In this document: positions 18,501 through 26,037 of the stretch, piece after piece
Position numbering within the stretch: the first letter of the stretch is position 1
Layout: each line of letters begins with the position of its first letter
Assembly: GCA_013306675.1 (NCBI GenBank)
Contig: JABLUY010000040.1
Span: 116,376 to 180,375 of the forward strand
Source of the DNA: Thraustochytrium sp. TN22
Lineage: Eukaryota > Sar > Bigyra > Thraustochytrida > Thraustochytriidae
Direction of reading: 5' to 3'
Length of the DNA stretch: 64,000 bases
Notes under the pieces: model-generated
What the model saw: the letters and a program-made list of their open reading frames with translations, nothing else
What the model was told of the DNA's origin: nothing
The model's database searches: none
Program-made: the position numbers and the translations under genes

Positions 18501-19460
18501 CTCCACCTTGACCGTGGCCTGGCCGACCTGGACACCCATTGCCACGGCGTCCGTTGCCGTGGCGCGGGGCGACCCGAAGCGCGTGCGGTCTTCAGACCGT
18601 CGTCGCCGTGGCCGGCGCGGTCCGCCGCTCGTAGAGGGCGAGCCAATCATTCCATCGGCGCCGAACGCGAGCAAATCCACTGGCCCATCCTCGCCAGCGG
18701 CGGCGACACCCAGCTGCAGACGCGCTGGCCTGGGCGCCTCCTCGTCGTCGGTGCCGCGACGGCCGGAGATGGCCGCCTGGTCGATCCATGTGAGCCAGGG
18801 CTGCTCGTTTCGATCCATGAGGAAGTCGACCTGCAGCTCATGTACGGTGACCCCGTGCTGCTGCTCCAGGTAGCGCACGATGGTCAGGATGCTGTCGTGC
18901 AGCAAGTTGCGGAGCGACTGCGCGCGACACCGGTTGGGCTCGCCGAGGCGGCGATCGCCCGAAGCCGGGTCCCAGGTGAGCGGCCGCGCGTGCGCCTCCA
19001 AGGCGCCCTTGTCGGCCGGACCTGGCGCGGTGCGGCGCCACTCGCACACGTAGAGGTTGCGAACGCGCTGCGTGCCGTACGGAATGAAGGTCTGCAGCGC
19101 CGTGGCGGAGCTGAGCTCAAAGTCCGTGCCGAGAGCCGCGAGCGGAACGAGCCTCTTGGCGCCGGAGCGTAGATAGGCTATGCACGAGACCTCTTGCGCG
19201 TTGTGAGCGCGCCCGAAGCGGCTCAAGAGCATCTCCACGTTGGTGGCACGCTTCTTGACGACCTCGCCGGTCTTGGAGGTGAGCAGCCAGCGGTCGACCT
19301 CGCCCGTGGTCTTCATGAGCACGGTCTCGGCCACGTGCAGCTGGCACTTGCTCTGCGCGTGCAGCGACCATAGCTGCCGCAGCGCCCAGGTGCCCGCCTC
19401 GCGCGTCATGGCGGCGTCCGCGGCCATCCTGTTGCTGCTGCCGTCCGCGCCGCTGCTCAT
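12534..19460 (-). CDS. giant scaffold: degenerate receiver, alpha/beta-hydrolase-like, IQ, coiled coil, SAM and ankyrin domains
   Basis: A 2,308-residue protein with no intron needed; the start at 19460 (MSSGADGSSN) is chosen over 19799, which adds a Cys/Arg-rich stretch. Domains in order: an N-terminal globular region (about 20-230) of unknown type; a CPNCYRIYC motif near 580; a receiver domain at about 805-927 with its acidic cluster (AEDDED) and lysine (VSKPVD), but Ser858 where the phosphoacceptor Asp should be (DLLIASTLLP); an NDRG-like alpha/beta-hydrolase fold at about 1007-1300 with GFGNGAN, Asn1111 replacing the nucleophile Ser; about six IQ motifs at 1543-1687 for calmodulin; a coiled coil at 1697-1853; Gly-rich linkers; a SAM domain at 2022-2090; and ankyrin repeats at 2213-2307. 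Both catalytic domains look inactive, suggesting a Ca/calmodulin-linked scaffold. The role is unknown. It is divergent from kinesin-2. Confidence 0.85.
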   Translation of the reverse strand: MSSGADGSSNRMAADAAMTREAGTWALRQLWSLHAQSKCQLHVAETVLMKTTGEVDRWLLTSKTGEVVKKRATNVEMLLSRFGRAHNAQEVSCIAYLRSGAKRLVPLAALGTDFELSSATALQTFIPYGTQRVRNLYVCEWRRTAPGPADKGALEAHARPLTWDPASGDRRLGEPNRCRAQSLRNLLHDSILTIVRYLEQQHGVTVHELQVDFLMDRNEQPWLTWIDQAAISGRRGTDDEEAPRPARLQLGVAAAGEDGPVDLLAFGADGMIGSPSTSGGPRRPRRRRSEDRTRFGSPRATATDAVAMGVQVGQATVKVEDVVPDGTNAGHENASEEDEGAGTPAAVSAVAEESAASAAHAPARSRVVAGSNFSIIGTSGAALNEQGQVSASAPPVIDQHYPNPFNCRGDFCDFPVQEPLTLGEDGEPTALAAGGGSQALVRRLFSGSELEAMALKLGLNTSTPQSHEEALRALARRLEATGPRPEVTLRIQHHAKPQLESYRLPMKSIAMARKEKRGFIQRMGIKGASAEQMARLERERAPGAKSFARPKDRGIDGLEPRDHLLEEHGGVPLSHYYEHITVCPNCYRIYCTLDRARELLASETLRPAGRKHHESATARDKLIERLSVKGQRRRELDRASRSRESSGEDSHAVPERTRTPSPIRSARRYMQEMPEILPHRKSTPTLPTKETLRAEEERKVAEATRNVANAVIKASDGATCTRAEATRLREEHESLAKFADLESYLRGTRERKYNMQPDSLEAPWSPSRGKKQRQQQQQQQQEQQRQANKKRGRHGPGRRGQEDTGYKGRILLAEDDEDLRELVCGMLRDAEYEVTAVADGPEALELSGAAPYDLLIASTLLPTLSGVEVAKLLRKREKKGDPDARRIPLIAFSEETSPEDLRMYMEVGFDGCVSKPVDETSLLNTVRAAVPQHQPSPEALQQLSKEAARRRRAGYESELPSMRPATSGLTTSSDIVKMTLPVPRNNLEEDAPTTGVFQMDADTAFPYMVLGSKRQGSRLFNIVVVHDFFDTYETMQIFFRPIVTKYPGLQVLLFNLPGQAFTEWRRDVVLNNEYYDPCVDALLRHVDYNGTREFETRGPYAAPFYLMGFGNGANIALHYASRCKPPKMRALLSLNGFTHVDPHLAGVLHDCMNVFSCSPATRPDLPVYFYTRFLFSSAYLSKVSTPLALNLYTAVHNPITIEGRMQICKGSLAHADLRQQAARMDKPLILVQSSQGGLVKPLHVEPFVKSRGGEVRSIRQCLKDRARPCVVWLRGGHELFQECRRPVSDLVEQLCTGYHENHDVAFLPTQDEDSTSAKSPARARRQRGNRRGGREGDNTQQQPQQFFEDRFIDNVLGTLDKVRQEGTVEPNPYAPAHRGAHGAAGRPASRESTASEVDRLNESEDPAENPRAEHARWQRFREETGRSARDAVSHHRKQQGANSGSAAAAAHHKGGASEQEQHQQAISFDPTMRNFDWAQKRRKGLHPDSDEEDAADGRFGGASGGGNNQKLVLQPVEVPEVREYMQWRIARNRKRLAKLVRAASVIQRAWRAFLARTLAEKLRTTRAALMIQSKWRAKLARDELEQRRQEEWAARLVQRCWRGKAGRDLFRERRQQVTAAKHMQRIFRGRQGKRRVEDIKFKRRRAAMAIQNMVRSHIARKLTWKLRRQRNAAVDIQRVYRGHRGRGRASLERDKYLFSKAQSQGIDFGRQMLLEHKLHGTRLQSEVSVLTREKVETEEKVEALLSEIAEFDKGVRALEKEMHELTAVETEAKGVLDEEARIELREQKMRLDHEFGIMLGKIADRKERLKTLEVKLQAIDRTRQGKEEELRDLERKLVVLLEEQQQELDQIKRRQQTRGELVLPETAATALAAAGGPGAGGPGAGAAGMGGSPYAGPTPQQQQQANNLMQSTESLMKFGFMSMSLTYFSSLNMVRAMRKVGALNTVLNGPAGTSAGQGDLQALLSGAAGGGGGGGGGGGPGGPGGPGGAAQAGDVGQGGAMAAEGHFRPGFQKGQMPEDQDALNVSSWTVEDVGDWLGTLKLQQYRTSFADAAIDGAFLYDLNDDDLRNTLGIEHNLHRKKILNSITKLRRTEEARGAQSIANTSISGSSLLSIQAARNSAGNATGSGTTMPMPSIDSSGTVLDAADAGGGGGGGGGGAGGIGAHPDKLMSMARHGKLSEMREALQGLPDRRFDPADVKEQYAEGLGTRYSLELDRLQWHINKPDEHGNTLFSIAAQNGRIKVAKLLIDKGSYVDHQNAAGQTALHYAMAYGFYELGAWLADATEGAGARDDLTNVYNLSPYDGLQPT

Positions 19461-20118
19461 GCCGCGCCGCAGCCTCGCAGGCACGCAGCCGCCGGCGCAA
19501 AGCCAATGCCCAGAGAGCGCGCCGCCAAAAGAGCGCGCGCACGCGCCGCTCAGGCACCGCGCACACTTGGCGCTGAAAGACCGGTCGAGTCCGCAGTTCC
19601 GTGTCCGTTGAAAGCGAGCGATTTCCCGAACCACCGTGAGGTTCTCCAGCCTGCCCGCTACTCGGAGAAAAGCGCCGCGCGACCGGTTGCACGCAGCGCC
19701 ACACGACGCCGAGCGGCCTGGCGGCGCGCAGGACCCAGTTGGCCAGGCCAGCTGGTTTATTTGATCGACTGCCCCGCGCGCAGCCGGCTTGGGCGTCAAC
19801 GTCCACTCGCCCAGCGCAACGGGACACTTGGCCGCGCTCCCCTTGCGTCAAGAGTGCGTGCGTGCGTGCGCGCAGCAGCCTGAGCGAGCAGACAGCAGGC
19901 AGACTCTGATCGAAACCGTCGCGGCGGCGGAGGCGGTGCAGTGGCGGCTGCAGCAGTGACAGGCGCGGCAGGCGCGGTCGGCGGGAGGCAGCCTCGCTTG
20001 CCTCGCTTGCCTCGCTTGCCTCGCTTGCCTCGCTTGCGTGCGGCCCGTCGCTGCGTGTCCGGACGAGTCTTGCGTGCGACGGAGGCAAGGACGGGGAGAG
20101 GCTTTGCGCGCGGGCAAC
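19461..20118. other. divergent promoter region of the scaffold gene and kinesin-2
   Basis: A 658-bp region between two divergent start codons. It holds five copies of CCTCGCTTGC at 19990-20037, about 80 bases before the kinesin start. No other gene is seen. Confidence 0.55.
19990..20037. repeat. 10-bp tandem repeat (CCTCGCTTGC)5
   Basis: Five near-perfect copies directly upstream of the kinesin-2 coding region. Confidence 0.9.
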
Positions 20119-22632
20119 ATGGCGGGCGGGGAGTCCAAGTCCGCGGAAAAGTATGCGCGCGACCTGGCGCGGGGCAAGGCCGGCGAGTGCGTGCGCGTGG
20201 TCGTGCGCGTGCGGCCGCTCAACAGCACGGAGAAGCAGGAGGGCTACGAGGCCGTGGCGATTGTGGACGACCAGCGCGCGTCCATTAGCCTGAAGAACCC
20301 GAACGCCGCGGCGTCGGAGCCGCCCAAGGTGTTCACCTTCGACCAGGTGTACGGGCCGACTGCGCAGCAGAAGCAGATCTACGACCGCACGGCGGCAGCG
20401 ATCGTGGAGAGCGTGTGCGAGGGCTACAATGGCACCATCTTCGCGTATGGTCAGACGGGCGCAGGTAAGACGCACACGATGGAGGGCTGCCGCGACCCGC
20501 CCGAGCTCAAGGGCATCATCCCGAACTCCTTCAAGCACATCTTCGACAAGATCGCCTCGGAGGGCTCGGACAAGAAGCAGTTCCTGGTGCGCGCGAGCTA
20601 TCTGGAGATCTACAAGGAGGAGTGCCGCGACCTGCTGGCGCACAACTCGAAGAACAAGCTGGAGCTCAAGGAAAGCATGGACTCGGGCGTGTACGTCAAG
20701 GACCAGCGCGTGGAAATCGTCAAGAGCGTGGCGGAGATCGACCGGCTCATGCAGGAGGGCAACGGCAAGCGTAAGGTGGGCGCAACTCGCATGAACCAGA
20801 CGTCTTCGCGCTCGCACTCCATCTTCAGCATCATCGTGGAGACCAGCGAGCTGGACGAGTCGTCCGGGGAGGCGAAGATCCGCGTGGGCAAGCTGAACCT
20901 GGTCGATTTGGCGGGTTCCGAGCGGCAGTCCAAGACGGGCGCCACGGGCGAGCGGCTGGAGGAGGCGACGAACATTAACCTGTCGCTGTCGGCGCTGGGC
21001 AACGTCATCTCGGCGCTGGTGGAGTCCAAGTCGCAGCACATTCCGTATCGCGACTCGAAGCTGACGCGCCTGCTGCAGGACTCGCTGGGCGGTAACACGA
21101 AGACTGTGATGATTGCGAACTGCGGGCCGGCGGACTTCAACTACGACGAGACGCTGTCGACGCTGCGGTACGCGAACCGCGCCAAGAAGATCAAGAACAA
21201 GCCCAAGATCAACGAGGACCCGAAGGACGCGATGCTGCGCGAGTTTCAGGAGGAGATCATGCGGCTCAAGGCGCAGCTGGCGGCCGCAGCGAACGGGCAG
21301 CCGCTGGACCCGAGCATGCTGGACGGCGCGGCGGCCGCGGCGGCCGGGGGCAGCGGCGGCGGCGGCAAAGCGGCTCTGGACTCGCGCCATATTGACGACA
21401 TTCGCGAGGAGGTGAAGATGGAGATGCAGCGGCAGGCGGAGGAGGACCGGCAGCGCATTCAGCGCGAGGCGCAGGAGCAGCTGGACAAGATCACCGAGGA
21501 GAAGCGCATGTCTGAGAAGGAGCGCGCCGACCTCAAGGCACGCCTGGAGCGCGAGGGCCAGCAGGCGGCGCGCGCCAAGCAGGCCAAGGAGGCGCTGCAA
21601 AAGAAGCTCAAGATGATGGAGCAGCGCCTCTTGGTGGGTGGCATGATCATGGACAAAGCGGCCAAACAAGAGGAGGAGCTGCGCAAGGCGGAGATCGAGC
21701 TCGAGGAGCGCCGCGTCCAGGAGCGCATCCTGGCGCGCAAGGTGATCGAGAAGGAGGAGGAGATGATGCTCAAGGAGGAGCGCTACTCGTCGCTCCAGGA
21801 CGAGGTGGAGGTCAAGACCAAGAAGCTCAAGAAGCTGTGGCAAAAGTACCAGGGCGCCAAGACCGAGGTCAAGGACCTCGAGGAGAGCTTTCAGCAGGAG
21901 CGCGAGGATATGCTGCACACCATTCGGGAGCTCACGCGCCAGCTCAAGCTCAAGGAGCTCGTGATCGACCACTTCATCCCGACCGACGAGGCCGACAAGC
22001 TCAACGCGCGCGCGCACTGGGACGAGAAGCAGGACCAGTGGCGCATCTCGCGCCTCGAGTTCGCCGGCAACCAGCTGCGCCCGGCGCGGCCCATCAGCTC
22101 CTCGCGCGCGCGCCGCCCCGAGACCGAATACGCCGCGCACCGAAAGCAATACGACGACAACCCGCGCTACAAGGCGGAGAACGTTGTCGCGCTCGACCTC
22201 GACGTCACGGAGCGACAGACTGCCGACTATGAGGGCGCAGCGATGGGCCAGCGCGTGCAGGCTGCCCTCACTGCGGCTCTCGAGTCTGGCGAACCAGACG
22301 TCTCCTTTGGTGCCGCGCCGGAGAACTTGCCCACCTGCAATCCGTACCTGAGCTACAACCCGGACGACGCTGGCGCCACCGCGGGACCTGCGGCCACCAC
22401 TTCGTCCTCCTCCTCGCGCCGCTCGTCCAAATCGCGCGGCTCCGGCAAGCGCCCCGGCACGGCCTCCCGCGCCGGCCGCGACCGTCGCTCGACCTCGAAC
22501 CAGGAGGGCCCAACGATGAGTCTCTTGTCCCACCACCGCCACCGCGCTGCCCTGGACGACGACAACGACGACGACGAGTCCAAGGACGACCAGATGTATC
22601 CCTCGGCCCGCGGCCTGGTCAGCCGGGGCTGA
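20119..22632 (+). CDS. kinesin-2 family motor (KIF3/FLA10-like)
   Basis: An 837-residue N-terminal kinesin. The motor domain (about 20-360) has the P-loop GQTGAGKTHTM at about 111-121, switch I NQTSSRSHSIF and switch II LVDLAGSER, followed by the neck motif ANRAKKIKNKPKINEDPKDAMLREF in the form typical of kinesin-2. A coiled coil runs from about 440 to 650, then a basic, Ser-rich tail. Kinesin-2 drives anterograde intraflagellar transport, so the organism probably builds cilia. Heterotrimeric and homodimeric kinesin-2 cannot be told apart from this sequence. The start at 20119 gives MAGGESKSAEK; the frame is open 81 bases further upstream, but that stretch overlaps the 10-bp repeat zone. It is a single exon. 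Confidence 0.94.
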   Translation: MAGGESKSAEKYARDLARGKAGECVRVVVRVRPLNSTEKQEGYEAVAIVDDQRASISLKNPNAAASEPPKVFTFDQVYGPTAQQKQIYDRTAAAIVESVCEGYNGTIFAYGQTGAGKTHTMEGCRDPPELKGIIPNSFKHIFDKIASEGSDKKQFLVRASYLEIYKEECRDLLAHNSKNKLELKESMDSGVYVKDQRVEIVKSVAEIDRLMQEGNGKRKVGATRMNQTSSRSHSIFSIIVETSELDESSGEAKIRVGKLNLVDLAGSERQSKTGATGERLEEATNINLSLSALGNVISALVESKSQHIPYRDSKLTRLLQDSLGGNTKTVMIANCGPADFNYDETLSTLRYANRAKKIKNKPKINEDPKDAMLREFQEEIMRLKAQLAAAANGQPLDPSMLDGAAAAAAGGSGGGGKAALDSRHIDDIREEVKMEMQRQAEEDRQRIQREAQEQLDKITEEKRMSEKERADLKARLEREGQQAARAKQAKEALQKKLKMMEQRLLVGGMIMDKAAKQEEELRKAEIELEERRVQERILARKVIEKEEEMMLKEERYSSLQDEVEVKTKKLKKLWQKYQGAKTEVKDLEESFQQEREDMLHTIRELTRQLKLKELVIDHFIPTDEADKLNARAHWDEKQDQWRISRLEFAGNQLRPARPISSSRARRPETEYAAHRKQYDDNPRYKAENVVALDLDVTERQTADYEGAAMGQRVQAALTAALESGEPDVSFGAAPENLPTCNPYLSYNPDDAGATAGPAATTSSSSSRRSSKSRGSGKRPGTASRAGRDRRSTSNQEGPTMSLLSHHRHRAALDDDNDDDESKDDQMYPSARGLVSRG

Positions 22633-23133
22633 GCGAGAGCACGTGTCGAAAGGCGCGCGCAAGAAGAGAACCAACCAGCCTCCAGCCAGATCTGTGTCCC
22701 TGAGAAGAGGTCACGCTCTCTAGCTAGAGTAACAGGCGAAGAACAAAAAATGACGGCAAGAAGGCTTTGTGCGACGGTGACGTTTTGCACCAAGAAGGTG
22801 ACGCCGCGAGCAAAACAAAGACGCCGCGAGCAAGAAGCCATGAAGACGCCTCGATCGAAAGGACGCACAAGCCGGCTATTGTGCGTTGCCAACTACAAAT
22901 ACAGGGAAGAAGGCGAAGAACGCACTGGGCAAGAAGGCGAAGAACACACTGGGCAAGAAGACTCTTGAAATTTCACTCGCTGCTGAATTAGTAGCTAAGA
23001 ATCGTTGTGCTACCCACCGCCTTGCCCCTATCCCTCCCCAACCCCTTTCTTCAGGTCGGAAAGGAGCCAAAAGTCACATCTCACGTCGTGCACGTCGTGC
23101 ACTGCACGCAAACCCGGCTGGCTGGCCGAGCGC
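22633..23133. other. convergent gap with short minisatellite
   Basis: Between the stops of kinesin-2 and the truncated globin. It contains a CTCTAGCTAGAG palindrome near 22717-22728, two copies of GACGCCGCGAGCAA around 22800-22835 and a 27-bp tandem repeat at about 22908-22966. No gene is supported. Confidence 0.55.
22908..22966. repeat. 27-bp tandem repeat, about two copies
   Basis: The word AGAAGGCGAAGAACRCACTG followed by GGCA is repeated twice, ending in a partial third copy. Confidence 0.8.
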
Positions 23134-23700
23134 TCACTGCCGGCTCTGGCTCTCCGTCGTCGTCTCGGATTCGGCAGCCTCGGACTCCACCACGGACTCC
23201 TTGCTCTGCGCCTCGGCCTGCGCCATCTCCTTCTGCCGCTCGCGCGCCTTGCCGACGCCCAGGACGAGAAAGAAGGCCGTGTGCTTGAAGAAGGCCATCA
23301 TGCGGCGCCGCGAGTCCTCGTCGATGGCCGGCGTCTTATCCATGGCCGCCTCCATGTGCTCGATCCAGCGCCTGGCGCCCGCGTGCGTCATGCGAAACGG
23401 CATGTGCCGCCCGATGAGCGCCGGGTGGCCCTTGCGCTGCGAGAAGAGCGGCGGCCCGCCCATGCGCTGCACCAGGAACGTCCACTGGTTCACGATCGCC
23501 TCGTCCTTGTCGCTCGTCGCGAAGATGTCCTTGAACCACGGCGCCTCATCGTCCTCAAACACCGCGTTGTAGAAGTTCGTCGACAGCGTCTGGAACGCCT
23601 CCAGGCCCAGGCGCTCGTACAGGTTCACCTCGTCGATCACGAAGGCATCCTCCTGCGCCACGCCCGACAGCACGCACGCCTCGGCCTGCACGCCCTGCAT
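23134..23700 (-). CDS. group II truncated hemoglobin (plant GLB3/trHbO-like)
   Basis: A 188-residue protein from the ATG at 23700. It has the diagnostic trHb2 segment MGGPPLFSQRKGHPALIGRH, including the proximal heme-ligand His (F8, in IGRHMPF), Trp G8 in ARRWIEHM and Tyr B10 in FYNAVF. The match to plant-type GLB3 around F8 is very close. Such globins bind O2, NO or sulfide; the physiological role varies and is not shown here. The N-terminal 30 residues and a charged C-terminal tail of about 40 residues (KARERQKEMAQ onward) extend beyond a minimal 120-residue fold. The frame continues upstream to 23853, but that part coincides with a direct repeat and is not conserved-looking. Confidence 0.92.
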   Translation of the reverse strand: MQGVQAEACVLSGVAQEDAFVIDEVNLYERLGLEAFQTLSTNFYNAVFEDDEAPWFKDIFATSDKDEAIVNQWTFLVQRMGGPPLFSQRKGHPALIGRHMPFRMTHAGARRWIEHMEAAMDKTPAIDEDSRRRMMAFFKHTAFFLVLGVGKARERQKEMAQAEAQSKESVVESEAAESETTTESQSRQ

Positions 23701-23761
23701 CGCCTCGGTCTGCCCGCCCGCCTGCGCCGCCTCCTTGCGCCGCGCGCGCCAATCGGCTCTG

Positions 23762-24100
23762 CAGGTGCGCTTGGCAAGGCAGCTCGTCGCTCTCTCATCA
23801 AGGCAAGCGTCCGCGACGTTGGTCGTCAGCTTGGTCACCGTCAGTGAGACCACCTTTTCCTACTACACTGGCAGCGTCCGGCGGCCCGGCGGCGGGCCCA
23901 GGCACATCGATCGTGCAGCGGCGAAGCGACGGCAGAGCAGCCAGGTGCGCTTGGCAAGGCGACTCGTCGATTCAAGGCAAGCGTCCGCGTTGTTGGTGAG
24001 ATCAACCTGTTCCTTGACAGCGATTGTGCAGCGGCGATCATGGGCACCACAATCAAGAGCCAAGCGAACTCCAAGGCGAAGCGACGGCAAGGCAGCAGGC
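23762..24100. repeat. imperfect direct repeat, period about 180 bp
   Basis: CAGGTGCGCTTGGCAAGGC followed by CTCGTCG and AGGCAAGCGTCCGCG occurs at 23762-23820 and again at 23942-23990. A second shared block, GTGCAGCGGCGA plus GAAGCGACGGCA, occurs around 23913-23933 and 24027-24090. Confidence 0.8.
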
Positions 24101-24491
24101 CCTCGTCACAAGTGATGCCGATGCCAGCGCCGCGACCAGCTGGCCGCTGGAGACAAAGCATCGCGCGTCCTTGCCAGTCTCTTTTGCTTGCAGGAGCAGG
24201 CAGATGTAGCAATCTAAGATAAGTACGTCGCCAAAGCTGATGAGTTGTCACCTGCACAGGCCTGGCCGCAGAAAGCGACGCGCGAATAAAGCGCGTGAAG
24301 CGCGTGAAGGCTCGCGTGAAGGGGAATGGATTGGAGTCCTGCGAGGCAGCCTGAGCCGAGGGCATTGGCAGCGAGGGACAAGGTGTGACGCGGTGTGTAA
24401 GCAGCCTTGGTATGACCACCCGCCACCGAGCCTTCGGCGGGCCATCAAATCAAACCCACGTTCTACTACTCCGTTAGGTACGTGCGCGACG

Positions 24492-24493
24492 AC

Positions 24494-24525
<32 letters not shown>

Positions 24526-24603
24526 CGCCGCCAGCGTGCGTGGCTCGCGGCGCGCGGCGGCGGCGAGCTCGCGGCGGCGGCGCGGCGGCGGCGGCGGCGG
24601 CGT
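24492..24603. repeat. (GGC)n-rich microsatellite
   Basis: Two GGC/GCC triplet tracts about 170 bases upstream of the ATX1 start; the source of spurious Ala/Pro/Arg frames on both strands. Confidence 0.85.
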
Positions 24604-24773
24604 AGGGGCGAGCCAAGGCGGTAACTCGGCACCAAGTAGCTGTCCGCCGAGGCGCACGCCGCGAGCGAGGGCGAGGGCGCGTGGCGCCAGAGCACGGGCA
24701 GCGGCACTGACGGCGAGATGCGCAGCTAGCAGAAGAGAAGAACGCTCGCAGGAAGCCACTCGTAAAGAAGAAA

Positions 24774-25057
24774 ATGCCCTCGACGGTCTTCAACGTGGAG
24801 ATGAGCTGCAGCGGCTGCTCGAACGCGACGACGCGCATTCTGAGCAAGATCGACGGTACGTGAGGTGTGGCGATGGATCTGCGCGTTTGCGTGGGCGTTG
24901 ATGACTGACCGGTCACACAGGCGTGGAGAGCGTGGACGCGAGCCTGGAGAAGCAGACCATCACGGTCGAGCACAGCGACAGCGTGTCCACCGACACGATG
25001 CTGCAGGCGCTTCAAAACTGGGCCAAGAACTCTGGCAAGAAGGTGTCCCTCGCCTGA
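24774..25057 (+). CDS. ATX1: copper chaperone ATX1/ATOX1, two exons
   Basis: A 72-residue cytosolic Cu(I) chaperone made by joining 24774-24855 to 24921-25057. The metal site MSCSGCSN places Cys12 and Cys15 in the M-x-C-x-x-C motif of the HMA fold, and the C-terminal half (VDASLEKQTITVEHSD, then NSGKKVSLA) completes the beta-alpha-beta-beta-alpha-beta fold, including the Lys of the copper-binding loop. Such proteins hand copper to P-type ATPases of the secretory pathway. The unspliced sequence has a stop in the intron, so neither exon forms a complete gene on its own. The joined codon reads GGC (Gly) within IDGVES. Confidence 0.95.
24856..24920 (+). other. intron of the ATX1 gene
   Basis: 65 nt, phase 1, begins GTACGTG and ends CACACAG. 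Splicing restores the HMA-domain frame exactly. One of only two introns I can support in the window. Confidence 0.93.
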
Positions 25058-25138
25058 ATCCAGGAAGCAAGTGCGGCCCCATTAGCTTCGCCGCGAAGCC
25101 CAGTCAAGACGCGATCTGACTGAGTGCACAGGTCTAAC

Positions 25139-25729
25139 TCACCAAGGCATTTCACTCCATTTTCCACCGGATTTTAAAGCACAGCAACTTGGCCCACACC
25201 CTGTCCCTGCGCCTGTGCCCATTGCCCCGGCTGCACTAGGGGCTCTCGCGAGCTCGGCGCCCTCCGCGTCGGCCTCGTGGCGCTGCACATTGCACCACGC
25301 AATCTCCGCCAAGAAGCACGCGATGCGCTCAACGAAACCCGGCGGCGCCCTTTGGCCAGGCATGATGCGCCGCCCAGTCAGCAAATCCAGGGCGGCCGGC
25401 ATCTGCTCCGAGATCTGCATTTGCTCCGCGGCCGGAAATCCATCCACATGGTCACATCGTGGCGCATCGAGGTGCAGGCCGCAAACGCTAACCGCACGCG
25501 CCTCTCTGACCAGCATGGCCACGCCAGCCAAGGGCGACGGGCATCTGATCCGAAGCTGCATTTGATCCGCGGGCGGAATCTGCAGTGGCTCTGATCGTCG
25601 TGCGCGACTCCGGGGAGCAGGAGGACTTGAAGAAGAAGGAGAAGGAGAAGAGGAGAGGGAGAGGGAGAAGGAGGAGCAGGACGAAGCAGGAGCACCGGCG
25701 CTCACTGCCAGGACGCTAGCGAACGGCAC
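25139..25729 (-). CDS. doubtful hypothetical protein or gene remnant
   Basis: A 196-residue frame whose first third is a Ser/Pro/Arg translation of a GA-rich tract. The rest is more protein-like: two related segments, PPADQMQLR and PAAEQMQISEQMPAA, and a possible amphipathic helix GFVERIACFLAEIAWCNVQ. The related segments reflect a duplicated DNA block, so the apparent repeat may be mutational rather than selected. No family is recognised. It could be a decayed gene copy or chance. Confidence 0.2.
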   Translation of the reverse strand: MPFASVLAVSAGAPASSCSSFSLSLSSSPSPSSSSPPAPRSRARRSEPLQIPPADQMQLRIRCPSPLAGVAMLVREARAVSVCGLHLDAPRCDHVDGFPAAEQMQISEQMPAALDLLTGRRIMPGQRAPPGFVERIACFLAEIAWCNVQRHEADAEGAELARAPSAAGAMGTGAGTGCGPSCCALKSGGKWSEMPW

Positions 25730-25812
25730 GAATCTGCAGTGGCGCCTACCCAGATCGTCGTGCGCGACTCCGAGGAGGAGAAGGAGGAGGAGAAGGAGCA
25801 GGAGCAGGACGC
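25394..25812. repeat. two pairs of diverged direct repeats
   Basis: The block GGCATCTGMTCCGA...CTGCATTTGMTCCGCGG occurs at 25397-25435 and 25540-25578. The block GAATCTGCAGTGGC...AGATCGTCGTGCGCGACTCC, with a GAAGGAG-rich tail, occurs at 25574 and 25733. Confidence 0.8.
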
Positions 25813-25851
25813 AGAGCCCGATCCAGAGAGCGCGAGGCGCGGGCGCGGCGC

Positions 25852-25884
<33 letters not shown>

Positions 25885-26037
25885 CGGGCAGGCTGAGCGC
25901 GGCGCTCGGAGGCGCGGGCGCGGGGCGGCGGCCGACCTTGCCGCGCCTTCTGGCGGCGGCGTGGGCCTCGGCGGCGCGCGGCGCGCTCTTGCGCGGGCGG
26001 CGCGCGGCGGGCGCGCGGCGGAGGCCGCGGCGAGGCG

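Larger units (their letters stand above)
23701..24773. other. divergent gap with direct repeats and a GGC array
   Basis: No gene supported between the globin and ATX1. It contains the direct repeats at 23762 and 23942 and the (GGC)n array at 24492-24603, both listed separately. Confidence 0.55.
25058..26037. other. gap with mosaic local duplications
   Basis: Upstream of the RING gene. It holds two pairs of diverged direct repeats (25394/25538 and 25572/25731) and Gly/Ala/Arg-rich GC tracts to 26037. A minus-strand frame with some coding character is listed separately. Confidence 0.5.

Noticed and set aside
19117-22674. 1,185-residue minus-strand frame opposite kinesin-2
   Set aside because: Antisense shadow of kinesin-2 with Leu/Arg/His bias; no recognisable domain.
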